From Gemmatimonadales bacterium (GTDB taxonomy: Bacteria > Gemmatimonadota > Gemmatimonadetes > Gemmatimonadales > GWC2-71-9): 6,564 bases of DNA. A program made the translations under genes and the position numbers. Below are positions 1 to 5,585 of this stretch, one piece after another (the first letter of the stretch is position 1; each line of letters starts with the position of its first letter). The notes under the pieces were generated by a model, which was not told the origin of the DNA, made no database searches, and was given only the letters and a program-made list of their open reading frames with translations. The stretch covers positions 1 through 6,564 of the forward strand of contig JAICPP010000181.1 in NCBI GenBank assembly GCA_025929805.1, given 5' to 3'.

Positions 1-48
1 CTCCGCCTTTTCGCCAATCCTGAAATCCTCATCTGCGAGCTGGCCTAG
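1..48 (+). CDS. C-terminal tail of an upstream gene (partial)
   Basis: The first reading frame is open from the window edge and ends with TAG at 46-48, giving a tail that reads LRLFANPEILICELA. It ends 7 nt before the ATG of the epimerase gene, a spacing typical of an operon, which is the main reason to believe it is the end of a real gene. Fifteen residues are too few to assign a family. The neighbouring sugar epimerase would fit a surface-polysaccharide cluster, but this is inference. Confidence 0.35.
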   Translation, partial: LRLFANPEILICELA

Positions 49-55
49 CTCTCTC

Positions 56-1198
56 ATGGTGACGCTTTGCTTCGGCACTCGGCCGCAGGTGATCAAGGCT
101 TCAGTGCTGCTCCCCGCATTACGGGCTCGTTGGCCGGTCACGACCGTCGATACGGGACAGCACTACGATTTCGAGTTGAACCGGCTCCTCTATGAACAGC
201 TCGAGATCCCTGCCCCTGATCACTTCCTTGAGGTTGGCTCTGCGGATCCCGCCGACCAAACGGCGGCTGTGCTGGTACGTACCGCGGCAGTTCTGCGACG
301 TGATGTTCCCGCTGCCGTGGTGGTGATCGGTGATACCAACAGCACCCTTGGCTGCGCCTTGGCTGCCAAGAAAGAAAACTTGCCGTTGGTGCATGTGGAG
401 GCCGGCCTTCGCTCGAGTGAGCCCAACTTACCCGAGGAAATCAATCGCCGGCTTGTTGACAGCGTTTCGGATTTGCTCTGCGCGCCCTCGCGGTCGATTG
501 CTGCTCGGCTGGGAGCCGAAGGAGTGGCAGGTTTCGTCGCGACCACGGGCGACGTCGCCCGTGACGCGCTGCTACGTCATCTGCCGCTCGCCCGCTCGAC
601 GGACACCACTCAACCCTTCGTGCTCGCCACACTGCATCGCGCCGCTCTTACCGATGACCCGATCGCCCTGGAGTCAGTGATGTACGGGATGGGTAAGCTG
701 GGTATGCCGGTGATCTTTACGGTTCATCCTCGCACCAGGTCCGCCTTGGAGCGGTATGGACTGCTCCGGAGCATTCCAAAGTCCGTCTCTGTTCGTCCAC
801 CTATGGGCTACCTGGAGGCCATCGCTGCGGTCCGTGATGCCGCTGCCGTCGTTACCGATTCGGGGGGCTTGCAGAGGGAGGCCTACTGGCTCGGAACTCC
901 CTGCATCACGGTGAGACGCGAAACCGAGTGGACAGAAACAGTGGCCTGTGGTGCCAACAGCCTGGTACCTCCACGGGAAGCGAGAGAACGACTCGCCGGC
1001 GCAGTGCTGGAGCAATGTGAGCGGAAACGGCTGCACCCATGGTCACCGGACGCCTATGGCAATGGAGATGCTGCCGCGCGGGTGGCCGAGGCCATAGGCG
1101 CACTTACTCCTCTTCGACGGTCCGGCGATAACGCCCAAACATCAGTTCATGCTCCGACAGTGCAAGGGCCTCCTTGGCATATTCCTTTAGGGCCATGA
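56..1198 (+). CDS. wecB: UDP-N-acetylglucosamine 2-epimerase, non-hydrolysing
   Basis: Cytoplasmic enzyme that interconverts UDP-GlcNAc and UDP-ManNAc, supplying ManNAc-type sugars for surface polysaccharide. It has the two-Rossmann-domain GT-B-like fold of the family. Visible motifs are GTRPQ (residues 7-11), DTGQHYD (32-38), GDTNSTLG (92-99), HVEAGLRS (113-120), PEEINRRL (126-133), LHR (193-195), VHPRT (223-227), DSGGLQREA (268-276) and RRETEW (287-292). Asp93, Glu115, Glu128 and His194 match the family's catalytic Asp/Glu/Glu/His set. The GTRPQ and ETEW variants are those of the WbpI/FnlC-like branch rather than E. coli WecB. At 380 residues it is of normal length, but the last 30 residues look unconserved and lie entirely antisense to the next gene. 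Start: ATG 56 puts the usual six residues before GTRP. GTG 59 is possible. No Shine-Dalgarno is visible. Odd: HR is followed by AAL, where relatives have a Glu. Confidence 0.9.
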   Translation: MVTLCFGTRPQVIKASVLLPALRARWPVTTVDTGQHYDFELNRLLYEQLEIPAPDHFLEVGSADPADQTAAVLVRTAAVLRRDVPAAVVVIGDTNSTLGCALAAKKENLPLVHVEAGLRSSEPNLPEEINRRLVDSVSDLLCAPSRSIAARLGAEGVAGFVATTGDVARDALLRHLPLARSTDTTQPFVLATLHRAALTDDPIALESVMYGMGKLGMPVIFTVHPRTRSALERYGLLRSIPKSVSVRPPMGYLEAIAAVRDAAAVVTDSGGLQREAYWLGTPCITVRRETEWTETVACGANSLVPPREARERLAGAVLEQCERKRLHPWSPDAYGNGDAAARVAEAIGALTPLRRSGDNAQTSVHAPTVQGPPWHIPLGP

Positions 1199-1916
1199 GC
1201 ATGACAGCGATCAGCAAAGCTACGAAAGCTCCCACGTAGAGGGCGGTGAGCTCCAGTAACCGCGGAACCTGATCGATTTCCGAAGTCCGAAGCAGATAAG
1301 CGCGGACGGCGGTGGTGTCATCCGGCATCGGCAACGAATCCCGAGCAGTGTCTTCGGCGGCCGCCTTCCCGGAGGGATTGGTCGGCTTGGCGCGCTGCCT
1401 TCGGCCTGCACTTTCTCGCTGGTCGTTCGACGCTTGCAGGGAGTCACTTGCAGCTGAGCGTTGCATGTACACCTCGGCCGCAACAGCCACAGATTCATCG
1501 TGCACAACGTAGTACCGGGACATGCAATACATGGAGGTGAGGATCAGGAGCGCTGGAAGGAGTCCCAGTAGCACCGCCTTTACCTTGCGAAAGGCCCGCT
1601 TCAACCGCCCGCCGAGGGGCTCCTGATAATAGGGATCGGGAGGTGGTGGAGGGTCCAGTACGTTGGCATAAGTGGTGCGCGCGAGTGAATCTCGAATGTA
1701 GAAGAGATAGCAGACTGTGAGCAGGCAGATGAATGGGGTATAAAAGAGAAGAAACCAGGCATGCTTCTGATAGACGGGGACCAGCTTAAAGTAGATGACT
1801 GGTATGGGCAACAGAGTCACCGCAAGGGCGGTGAAACTGAGTACGGACCGCACTGTGGATGAGAAGCCTTGCGCATCGGGCAGGGCAGGGGGAGTAATTG
1901 GAGCGGAACTATTCAT
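1104..1916 (-). CDS. Hypothetical four-helix membrane protein
   Basis: I do not recognise this 270-residue protein. Four hydrophobic segments are visible, at about residues 24-43, 53-74, 112-131 and 221-243. Between the second and third is a proline run (DPPPPPDP, about 88-95) and a basic stretch (RLKRAFRKVK, 104-113). Between the third and fourth is a polar, low-complexity loop of about 90 residues rich in Ser, Ala, Arg and Asp, probably disordered. The C-terminus is charged and ends in EEE. By the positive-inside rule the basic 104-113 stretch should be cytoplasmic. The start at 1916 is fixed by an in-frame TAG directly before it (ATG GGT TAG ATG). GGAGGT lies 12 nt upstream, rather far. 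The 3' end overlaps the epimerase gene tail-to-tail by 95 bp. The gene is divergent from the ArsC-like gene. Function unknown. Confidence 0.75.
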   Translation of the reverse strand: MNSSAPITPPALPDAQGFSSTVRSVLSFTALAVTLLPIPVIYFKLVPVYQKHAWFLLFYTPFICLLTVCYLFYIRDSLARTTYANVLDPPPPPDPYYQEPLGGRLKRAFRKVKAVLLGLLPALLILTSMYCMSRYYVVHDESVAVAAEVYMQRSAASDSLQASNDQRESAGRRQRAKPTNPSGKAAAEDTARDSLPMPDDTTAVRAYLLRTSEIDQVPRLLELTALYVGAFVALLIAVMLMALKEYAKEALALSEHELMFGRYRRTVEEE

Positions 1917-1928
1917 CTAACCCATCGA

Positions 1929-1934
1929 ACCTCC
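1929..1934 (-). promoter_or_regulatory. Shine-Dalgarno of the membrane-protein gene
   Basis: On the minus strand GGAGGT stands 12 nt before ATG 1916. A nearer ATG at 1925 is followed after one codon by TAG, so it opens only a two-codon minimal ORF (ATG GGT TAG) that abuts the true start codon. Ribosomes loading at this site could translate the mini-ORF and reinitiate. That is inference. Confidence 0.4.
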
Positions 1935-2035
1935 GGTGCCTTCTCCAATATGCGCCCCGGTGCGGAGAACCGGACGAGGCCAGTTCTATCTAAGCCCCGT
2001 AGCCTGAAGTGGGCAACCATCTCCAGTCCTCTATC

Positions 2036-2383
2036 ATGGAAGTCCAGGTCTTCGGTACCCGGAAGAGCGCCGCTACCCGCAAGGCACTCCGCTTCTTCGC
2101 CGAGCGCCGGGTAAAGACCCATTTCGTCGATCTACAGGAGCGTCCGGCATCGGCGGGTGAGTTGAGGCGCTTCGTGCAGCGGTTCGGGCTCGAAGCTCTG
2201 ATCGACCGCAGCTCTCGCCGATTTGCTGATCTGGGGTTGGGAGCCGCACGGCTGAGCGAGGAGCGGTGGCTCGACAAGCTGGTGGCTGAGCCGCTTTTGC
2301 TGCGAACTCCCCTGGTGCGCTATGGCAGCAATCTCACGATTGGAGAGGCGACGGAAACCTGGCGTGATTGGTCCGGCCGGTGA
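2036..2383 (+). CDS. ArsC/Spx-like thioredoxin-fold protein, catalytic Cys replaced
   Basis: A 115-residue protein of the ArsC/Spx/YffB group. The N-terminal pattern FGTRKSAATRKALRFF (6-21) lines up with the family's YGIxNCDTxKKARxWL pattern, and HFVDLQERP (29-37) and EPLLLRTPLVR (85-95) match the second strand and the 'P-L-I-R-P-L' segment. Ser11 stands where ArsC and Spx have the redox Cys, and the whole protein has no cysteine. Arsenate reduction or Spx-type disulfide switching is therefore unlikely, and a binding or regulatory role is more plausible. The start was moved from the longer frame at 2009 to ATG 2036 because the fold begins with MEVQVFG. No clear Shine-Dalgarno. It converges on the OsmC gene with 40 bp between the stops, so a shared role in oxidative or thiol stress is possible but only suggested by position. 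Confidence 0.75.
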   Translation: MEVQVFGTRKSAATRKALRFFAERRVKTHFVDLQERPASAGELRRFVQRFGLEALIDRSSRRFADLGLGAARLSEERWLDKLVAEPLLLRTPLVRYGSNLTIGEATETWRDWSGR

Positions 2384-2423
2384 AAAGCTGATCAGCCTTC
2401 AAGTCGGTAATCCTAAGCTTCCC

Positions 2424-2927
2424 TCACTTCACCTCTACGCTCACAGCCGCTGGTTTCCGGAGCGTCTGGAGCACCACGCAATAGCGTTCCGTCAGGTGCA
2501 GCAAGGTCTTCAGTTGCTCGGGTGTAGCGGCCGTCGCAAGGTCGAACCGAACCCGGATGTCGCGGAAGCCCACCGGAACCTCCTTGCTGACGCCCAGCGT
2601 TCCCCGAAAATCCAGATCGCCTTCTACCTGGATGGTGCCCCCACCCACCGGAATGTCGAGCGCAGTCGCTACCGCCCGCAGCGTGACCCCGGCACAGGCC
2701 GCCAGCGCCTCGAGCAGCATGTCCCCCGAACAAGCCTGAAGTCCAGTTCCACCCGTGGCGGGGTGAAGGCCGGCCTCCACCATCGCTCGTCCCGTCTCTA
2801 CTCGGCAGCTCACTCCCGGCGCGTCCAACTGGGCGGAGGCCTTCAGCGTCACCAGCGCGCTGGCGGGATCGTCACGGTATTGCTGTTTGAGGGGAGCCTG
2901 GAGGTTTTTGAGTTGAAGAGAGTCCAT
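2424..2927 (-). CDS. OsmC/Ohr-family protein
   Basis: A cytoplasmic 167-residue protein of the OsmC superfamily, whose members reduce organic hydroperoxides with a pair of cysteines. The central helix signature reads CSGDMLLEALAACAGVTLRA (66-85), with the expected peroxidatic Cys at 78. The second signature, LTERYCVVLQTL (145-156), supplies the resolving Cys150. Cys41 and Cys66 are extra. The C-terminal strand (AVSVEVK) ends the domain normally. The length is slightly above the usual 135-145 because of an N-terminal extension of about 25 residues. The open frame runs upstream to 3233, but the conserved domain and the only suitable Met place the start at 2927. No good Shine-Dalgarno precedes it. 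The preceding barrel gene ends in a terminator, so this gene should have its own promoter in 2928-3026. Subgroup (Ohr, OsmC or YhfA-like) not decided. I favour YhfA-like for the YCVVLQTL form. Confidence 0.88.
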   Translation of the reverse strand: MDSLQLKNLQAPLKQQYRDDPASALVTLKASAQLDAPGVSCRVETGRAMVEAGLHPATGGTGLQACSGDMLLEALAACAGVTLRAVATALDIPVGGGTIQVEGDLDFRGTLGVSKEVPVGFRDIRVRFDLATAATPEQLKTLLHLTERYCVVLQTLRKPAAVSVEVK

Positions 2928-2943
2928 GCTAGGGGAAATAAAG

Positions 2944-2975
2944 GCGTGAGCGGGAAAAGAAAAGCGTGAGCGGGA
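2944..2975 (-). repeat. 12-bp direct repeat in the OsmC gene 5' region
   Basis: GCGTGAGCGGGA (plus strand) occurs at 2944-2955 and again at 2964-2975, a 20-bp period, two helical turns. It lies 17-48 bp upstream of the OsmC start. Two copies on the same face of the helix would fit a binding site for a transcription factor, but a chance or slippage-born duplication is equally possible. Confidence 0.5.
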
Positions 2976-3026
2976 GGAGCAGGTGTGACCCCGTTCCCCC
3001 CGCTTACGTTTTCTGTCGCGTTTGCT

Positions 3027-3053
3027 GAAAAGGACCGGCCCAGGAGGGCGGTC
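3027..3053 (-). terminator. Intrinsic terminator of the CEGC barrel gene
   Basis: Starting 4 nt past the TAA stop, the minus strand reads GACCG CCC TCCT GGG C CGGTC. This is an 8-bp stem with one bulged C and a 4-nt loop, followed by CTTTTC. The position is right, the U-tract short. Confidence 0.6.
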
Positions 3054-3057
3054 TAAT

Positions 3058-3603
3058 TTAATGCGAGGTGACGCCGATCCCGAACTGCAGCACGTTGGCT
3101 GAACCACCCTCGAACCCGCCCCGGAAGTAGTTGGCCACCGGCGTGATCGAGAGGTTTCGGCCGACCCGCAGATCGTAGCCCACGCCGCCCAGGAAACCGA
3201 AGCCCGAGTCGTCGGCGGTGCTGATCCCATCATCCACGCTCAGGATCGAGTAACCCGCGCCGGCCTTGATGAACAGGCCCTGGGCAGGCATCGGGTACCA
3301 GTAGGCCGCACCCGACATGTTGCCCATGGTGACCTTCCCGCCAGCTTCACTCTTGGTCCAGCCGTTCATCTCGACGCCGAGGAGGATGTTCTCCCGGAGG
3401 GTGCCGCCGAGCTTGGCATAGCCGCTCAGCCCACCTTCACGATCGATGTCGCCACAGCCTTCGCAGCTCAGCCCCAGCGAGCCGTAGCCCATGCCACCGC
3501 CGACCCAGAACCCTTGGCGCGTCTGCGCCTGCTGAGCGAAGGCCGAGGTGGCCAGCACAGCCGTCAGGAGCGCGCAGAACCCAGTTGCCCGAAGAGTACC
3601 CAT
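3058..3603 (-). CDS. Outer-membrane beta-barrel protein with CEGC motif
   Basis: A 181-residue exported protein. Residues 1-23 form a signal peptide ending AFA before QQAQ. The mature part alternates Gly- and aromatic-rich strands (GFWVGGGMGYGSLGL, 31-45; GLFIKAGAGYSILSV, 109-123; GFLGGVGYDLRVG, 136-148; VLQFGIGVTSH, 171-181), as in eight-stranded barrels of the OmpA/OmpW type. Cys47 and Cys50 (CEGC) sit in the first loop and could form a disulfide in the periplasm or outside. I remember similar small barrel proteins in Gemmatimonadota genomes, without a known function. The start is supported by AGAGG 4 nt before ATG 3603. It is not a close paralogue of the two barrel genes upstream and has a different leader. 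A terminator follows directly. It may act as a surface anchor or small porin. No ligand can be inferred. Confidence 0.8.
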   Translation of the reverse strand: MGTLRATGFCALLTAVLATSAFAQQAQTRQGFWVGGGMGYGSLGLSCEGCGDIDREGGLSGYAKLGGTLRENILLGVEMNGWTKSEAGGKVTMGNMSGAAYWYPMPAQGLFIKAGAGYSILSVDDGISTADDSGFGFLGGVGYDLRVGRNLSITPVANYFRGGFEGGSANVLQFGIGVTSH

Positions 3604-3630
3604 GTCGCCTCTAGATGTTGGAGAGAGTGT

Positions 3631-3668
3631 GCCGAGTAGCTCGGCGCCGCGTCTTTGGGTAGCGGCAC
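3631..3668 (-). promoter_or_regulatory. Structured leader with overlapping hairpins
   Basis: In the leader of the CEGC barrel gene the minus strand can form GGTGCCGC/GCGGCGCC (8 bp with one G-U, loop TACCCAAAGA) or GCCGAG-CTA-CTCGGC (3631-3645). The two share a GCC, so they exclude each other. A third pairing (GTGCCG with CGGCAC) spans both. The last hairpin ends about 27 nt before the ATG. I do not recognise a known riboswitch here, and GC-rich sequence makes such pairings fairly easy. Confidence 0.35.
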
Positions 3669-3799
3669 CCGGCTGAGGGCAAGTTGCAGACCATTCACCG
3701 GAGCGTTGCTAAGCTGTTGTCCAGTAAAGCAGTTCAGGCCGGTGGTGAAGCGTCTCGGCCCTGGTTCTCCTCTAGCGAATCGCGCCGGGCAGTTGCTGC

Positions 3800-4465
3800 C
3801 TACGGCACCACACTGAAGTTGTATCCCACGGTGAAGCCGAAGCTGATCTCTCCACCATCGAGACCCAGCGGAATATCCACATTGGGCCGAAGCGAGATAT
3901 TCTGGTTCAGGATGAGTCCCACACCCAGCTGGCCCAGGGCATAGTTATCCGAGATCTGGAAGAGAGTGGTCCCGGCGTCGTTCTCGGCTTTCACCTTGCC
4001 GTAGGCGTAGGACAGCCCAACGCTCGGAACCACCATCATCCGCGGGTTGGGGGCCAGCACGGTACCCACGTTCACGCCCACCGTCGCAGAGCGGGTGGAC
4101 TGATCGATTCCAGCCGTATCATCGTTGGGACCGATACCGAGGCCGAAGCTCGCATTGGGGCACAGCTGCACCTGACGTGACTTGCCCAGCTCCATCTGGT
4201 AGCCGGCCCGGGCGCTCAGACCCAGGGTAGAGCCATCGAAGCCATCGTACGACGTGGTCGCCACTCCGACGTTGCCGTATACGCTGGACGGCATGCCATA
4301 GCCGACCGTAGCCCCAAAGGTGGTCGACAGGTCGCTGATCTGGCCGTTCCCGGTCACCTGCATGGGGGCGCTGCGGAACGAAGCCAGCCCCATACACGTC
4401 TGAGCCACTGACGATGTCCGAACGATGGCGAGCAAGGCGAACAAAACCACAAGACTGCGGCGCAT
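3800..4465 (-). CDS. Outer-membrane beta-barrel protein, proximal paralogue
   Basis: A 221-residue exported protein. The signal peptide (MRRSLVVLFALLAIV..., about 1-21) ends SSVAQ. The mature part is a series of amphipathic strands separated by acidic turns, closing with FGFTVGYNF (209-217), as expected for BAM-inserted barrels, then SVVP. Cys24 and Cys102 are kept in the paralogue at 4736-5425 and may form a disulfide. The first 100 residues align with it without gaps, and I count about 54 identities. Start: a longer frame begins at 4471, but there GGAG would touch the ATG. ATG 4465 has GGAG 6 nt upstream and matches the paralogue's MRRSLVV start exactly. The gene follows a cyclic di-GMP riboswitch and a hairpin over its Shine-Dalgarno. 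Function beyond 'outer-membrane protein' is unknown. Control by c-di-GMP suggests a surface or biofilm role. Confidence 0.82.
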   Translation of the reverse strand: MRRSLVVLFALLAIVRTSSVAQTCMGLASFRSAPMQVTGNGQISDLSTTFGATVGYGMPSSVYGNVGVATTSYDGFDGSTLGLSARAGYQMELGKSRQVQLCPNASFGLGIGPNDDTAGIDQSTRSATVGVNVGTVLAPNPRMMVVPSVGLSYAYGKVKAENDAGTTLFQISDNYALGQLGVGLILNQNISLRPNVDIPLGLDGGEISFGFTVGYNFSVVP

Positions 4466-4470
4466 GACCA

Positions 4471-4501
4471 TCTCCGACCTGAAGGGTAGGTAAGTCGGAG
4501 A
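4471..4501 (-). promoter_or_regulatory. Hairpin sequestering the Shine-Dalgarno
   Basis: On the minus strand TCTCCGACTT pairs with AGGTCGGAGA over 10 bp with one G-U and an 11-nt loop. The 3' arm contains GGAG, the Shine-Dalgarno of the gene starting at 4465. The same anti-Shine-Dalgarno (TTCCGAC at 5524-5530) and GTCGGAG (5432-5438) exist in the paralogous leader, with a C-G pair here corresponding to U-G there. This fits translational control downstream of the aptamer. Confidence 0.6.
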
Positions 4502-4527
4502 CGAGGACGACTATCCCGGAATCGGCT

Positions 4528-4622
4528 TCGGCAGCCGGACGATCCTTCGCGCGCTGGAGATCAAGTGCGCTCGGGACTCCTGACTTTGCGTCCCCGCCTC
4601 ACGACGGGTTTGCCTTTTTCGA
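4528..4622 (-). promoter_or_regulatory. Cyclic di-GMP-I (GEMM) riboswitch, proximal copy
   Basis: The minus strand shows the family's signatures in order: a short P1 strand TCG (4620-4622), A-rich lead-in, GGCAAACC (4607-4614), a P2 hairpin CCCGTC-GTGA-GGCGGG with a GNRA tetraloop, then GGGACGCAAAG. P3 opens with AGTC(A)GGA pairing with TCCGGCT around a bulged A, followed by GCCGA, which carries the ligand-side cytosine and the P1 return. Relative to the distal copy, AGCC/GGTT has become AGTC/GGCT. The helix is kept (G-U to G-C, C-G to U-G), a sign that the structure is selected. The inner part of P3 is weak (GTCC/GGAT), and tetraloop-receptor docking may be impaired. The aptamer ends about 60 nt before the start codon at 4465. 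An alternative hairpin CGGCT-GCCGA-AGCCG (4523-4537) would disrupt P3. No terminator hairpin follows, so the output is probably translational. Confidence 0.85.
4584..4617 (-). repeat. 34-bp direct repeat, proximal copy (riboswitch core)
   Basis: Identical over 34 bp to 5640-5673. It covers GGCAAACC, the P2 hairpin and GGGACGCAAAG of the aptamer. Flanks have diverged, so the identity marks the conserved ligand-binding core of a duplicated unit rather than a mobile repeat. Confidence 0.95.
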
Positions 4623-4675
4623 CCCGAGACCCTTTAGCAAAATGCAGACCACCGTCGAGCTGGCAGCTCCGACCC

Positions 4676-4709
4676 AAAAACGAAACGGGAGCGGCTGGGC
4701 CGCTCCCGT
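4676..4709 (-). terminator. Strong intrinsic terminator of the distal barrel gene
   Basis: The minus strand forms a perfect 11-bp stem ACGGGAGCGGC/GCCGCTCCCGT with a 3-nt loop (CCA), followed by TTCGTTTTT. It begins 26 nt after the TAG stop. It should separate the distal barrel transcript from the next riboswitch unit, making the two genes independent transcription units. Confidence 0.9.
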
Positions 4710-4735
4710 CGCGCTACTGGGTGCTGCGTCGGAGA

Positions 4736-5425
4736 CTAGTGCCGGCGAGCCTTGCTGACGCCCTTGCTGCCGAAATTGTAACCGACAGTCAGGCCGAACG
4801 CCGGATCGCTGCCATCGAGCCCGAGCGGGATGTCAACGCTGGGGCGAATCGAAATCTGCTGATTGAAAACCAGGCCCACGCCCAGACGGGCGAGACCGTA
4901 GGTGTCCGAAGCCTCGAGCGTGCTGCCACCCGGGCCGGTATCCTCAACCTTGGCCTTGCTGTACTGCAGGCCCAGGCCGACGGTCGGGAGAATGCGCATC
5001 CGGGGGTTCGCGCCCACTTCAGTGCCCAGCGCGAGACCGAAATGAGCATCGGTGCTCGAAGAGTTGATATCAGCAGCCTCGTCATCCGGGCCCATGCCAA
5101 GCGCCAGACGGGCCACTGGGCAGAGGCTCATCTTCCCGGTGCGACCCAGCTTCATCTGGTAGCCGGCGTGGGCGCCGATTCCCAGCGAGCTCTGATCGAT
5201 GCCATCGAACGAGGTGGTCGACAGGTCGGCGCCAGCGTAGACGCCGGACGGGATGCCGTAGGTGAAGCTACCACCCCAGGTGTTGGCGAACTCACCGAAC
5301 TGCGCGTTACCGGCCACCTGCATCTGGCCAGCCGAGAACGAGGCCAGGCCTTCACAGGACTGAGCCACCGCGGGCGACCGAACGATCGCGAGCAGGGCGA
5401 GCGGAACCACGAGACTGCGGCGCAT
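4736..5425 (-). CDS. Outer-membrane beta-barrel protein, distal paralogue
   Basis: A 229-residue exported protein with signal peptide MRRSLVVPLALLAIV... ending PAVAQ (about 1-22), Gly- and aromatic-rich barrel strands, and a closing strand AFGLTVGYNF (209-218). It is the tandem paralogue of the gene at 3800-4465. The N-terminus, both cysteines (24 and 102), the block FNQQISIRPSVDIPLGLDG (187-205) and the closing strand are shared. Unlike its sister it carries an 11-residue tail, GSKGVSKARRH, after the terminal aromatic residue, which is basic and unusual for a BAM substrate, where Phe or Trp is normally last. Start: ATG 5425 has GGAG 6 nt upstream, the same geometry as in the sister. The leader is long (about 275 nt from the predicted promoter) and contains a c-di-GMP riboswitch. 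A strong terminator follows. Ligand or partner unknown. Confidence 0.83.
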   Translation of the reverse strand: MRRSLVVPLALLAIVRSPAVAQSCEGLASFSAGQMQVAGNAQFGEFANTWGGSFTYGIPSGVYAGADLSTTSFDGIDQSSLGIGAHAGYQMKLGRTGKMSLCPVARLALGMGPDDEAADINSSSTDAHFGLALGTEVGANPRMRILPTVGLGLQYSKAKVEDTGPGGSTLEASDTYGLARLGVGLVFNQQISIRPSVDIPLGLDGSDPAFGLTVGYNFGSKGVSKARRH

Positions 5426-5538
5426 GAATGTCTCCGACGTGAAGTGTGAGTGTGCCCTGCGCGTCGAGGTCGATCGTCAACGCAGCGCCACGGGGCGGCG
5501 ACTGCGATCTCGATCGAGCAGGTGTCGGAAACGAGAAC

Positions 5539-5560
5539 GCCTATCCCGGATGGAATAGGC
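5539..5560 (-). terminator. Terminator-like hairpin in the riboswitch leader
   Basis: GCCTATTCC-ATCC-GGGATAGGC on the minus strand is a 9-bp stem with one U-G and a 4-nt loop, followed by GTTCTCGTTTCC, only moderately U-rich. It lies 25 nt after the aptamer. CTTCGGC (5559-5565) overlaps its 5' foot and is perfectly complementary to GCCGAAG (5585-5591) at the aptamer's 3' end, so ligand-bound and ligand-free folds could compete. The sister leader keeps the 3' arm region but has lost the 5' arm. Confidence 0.4.
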
Positions 5561-5585
5561 CGAAGGGAGAGCTTGTGGCTCGAGC

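Noticed and set aside
2387..2396. Palindrome GCTGATCAGC between the ArsC-like and OsmC stops, as a bidirectional terminator
   Set aside because: Only a 10-nt self-complementary site with no loop and no U-tract on either side. It could be chance.
2322..2969. Long open frame (215 codons) on the plus strand
   Set aside because: It is antisense to the OsmC gene, whose two signature motifs are clear. The translated product is rich in Arg, His and Ser with no recognisable domain.
3788..3800. Hairpin GGCAG-CAA-CTGCC at the stop of the proximal barrel gene, as a terminator
   Set aside because: Five base pairs and no U-tract. No convincing terminator was found between 3604 and 3800.
3800..4471. Start of the proximal barrel gene at 4471 (two codons longer)
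   Set aside because: GGAG would directly touch that ATG. The ATG at 4465 has a 6-nt spacing and matches the paralogue.
4623..4675. Promoter for the proximal riboswitch unit
   Set aside because: One must exist, since a strong terminator lies upstream, but no -35/-10 pair with acceptable spacing stood out. GCATTTTGC is shared with the distal promoter region without a matching -35.
4565..5449. 294-codon open frame on the plus strand across the distal barrel gene
   Set aside because: It is antisense to a signal-peptide-bearing barrel protein that has a paralogue, a Shine-Dalgarno and a terminator. The plus frame also crosses the terminator hairpin and shows no domain.
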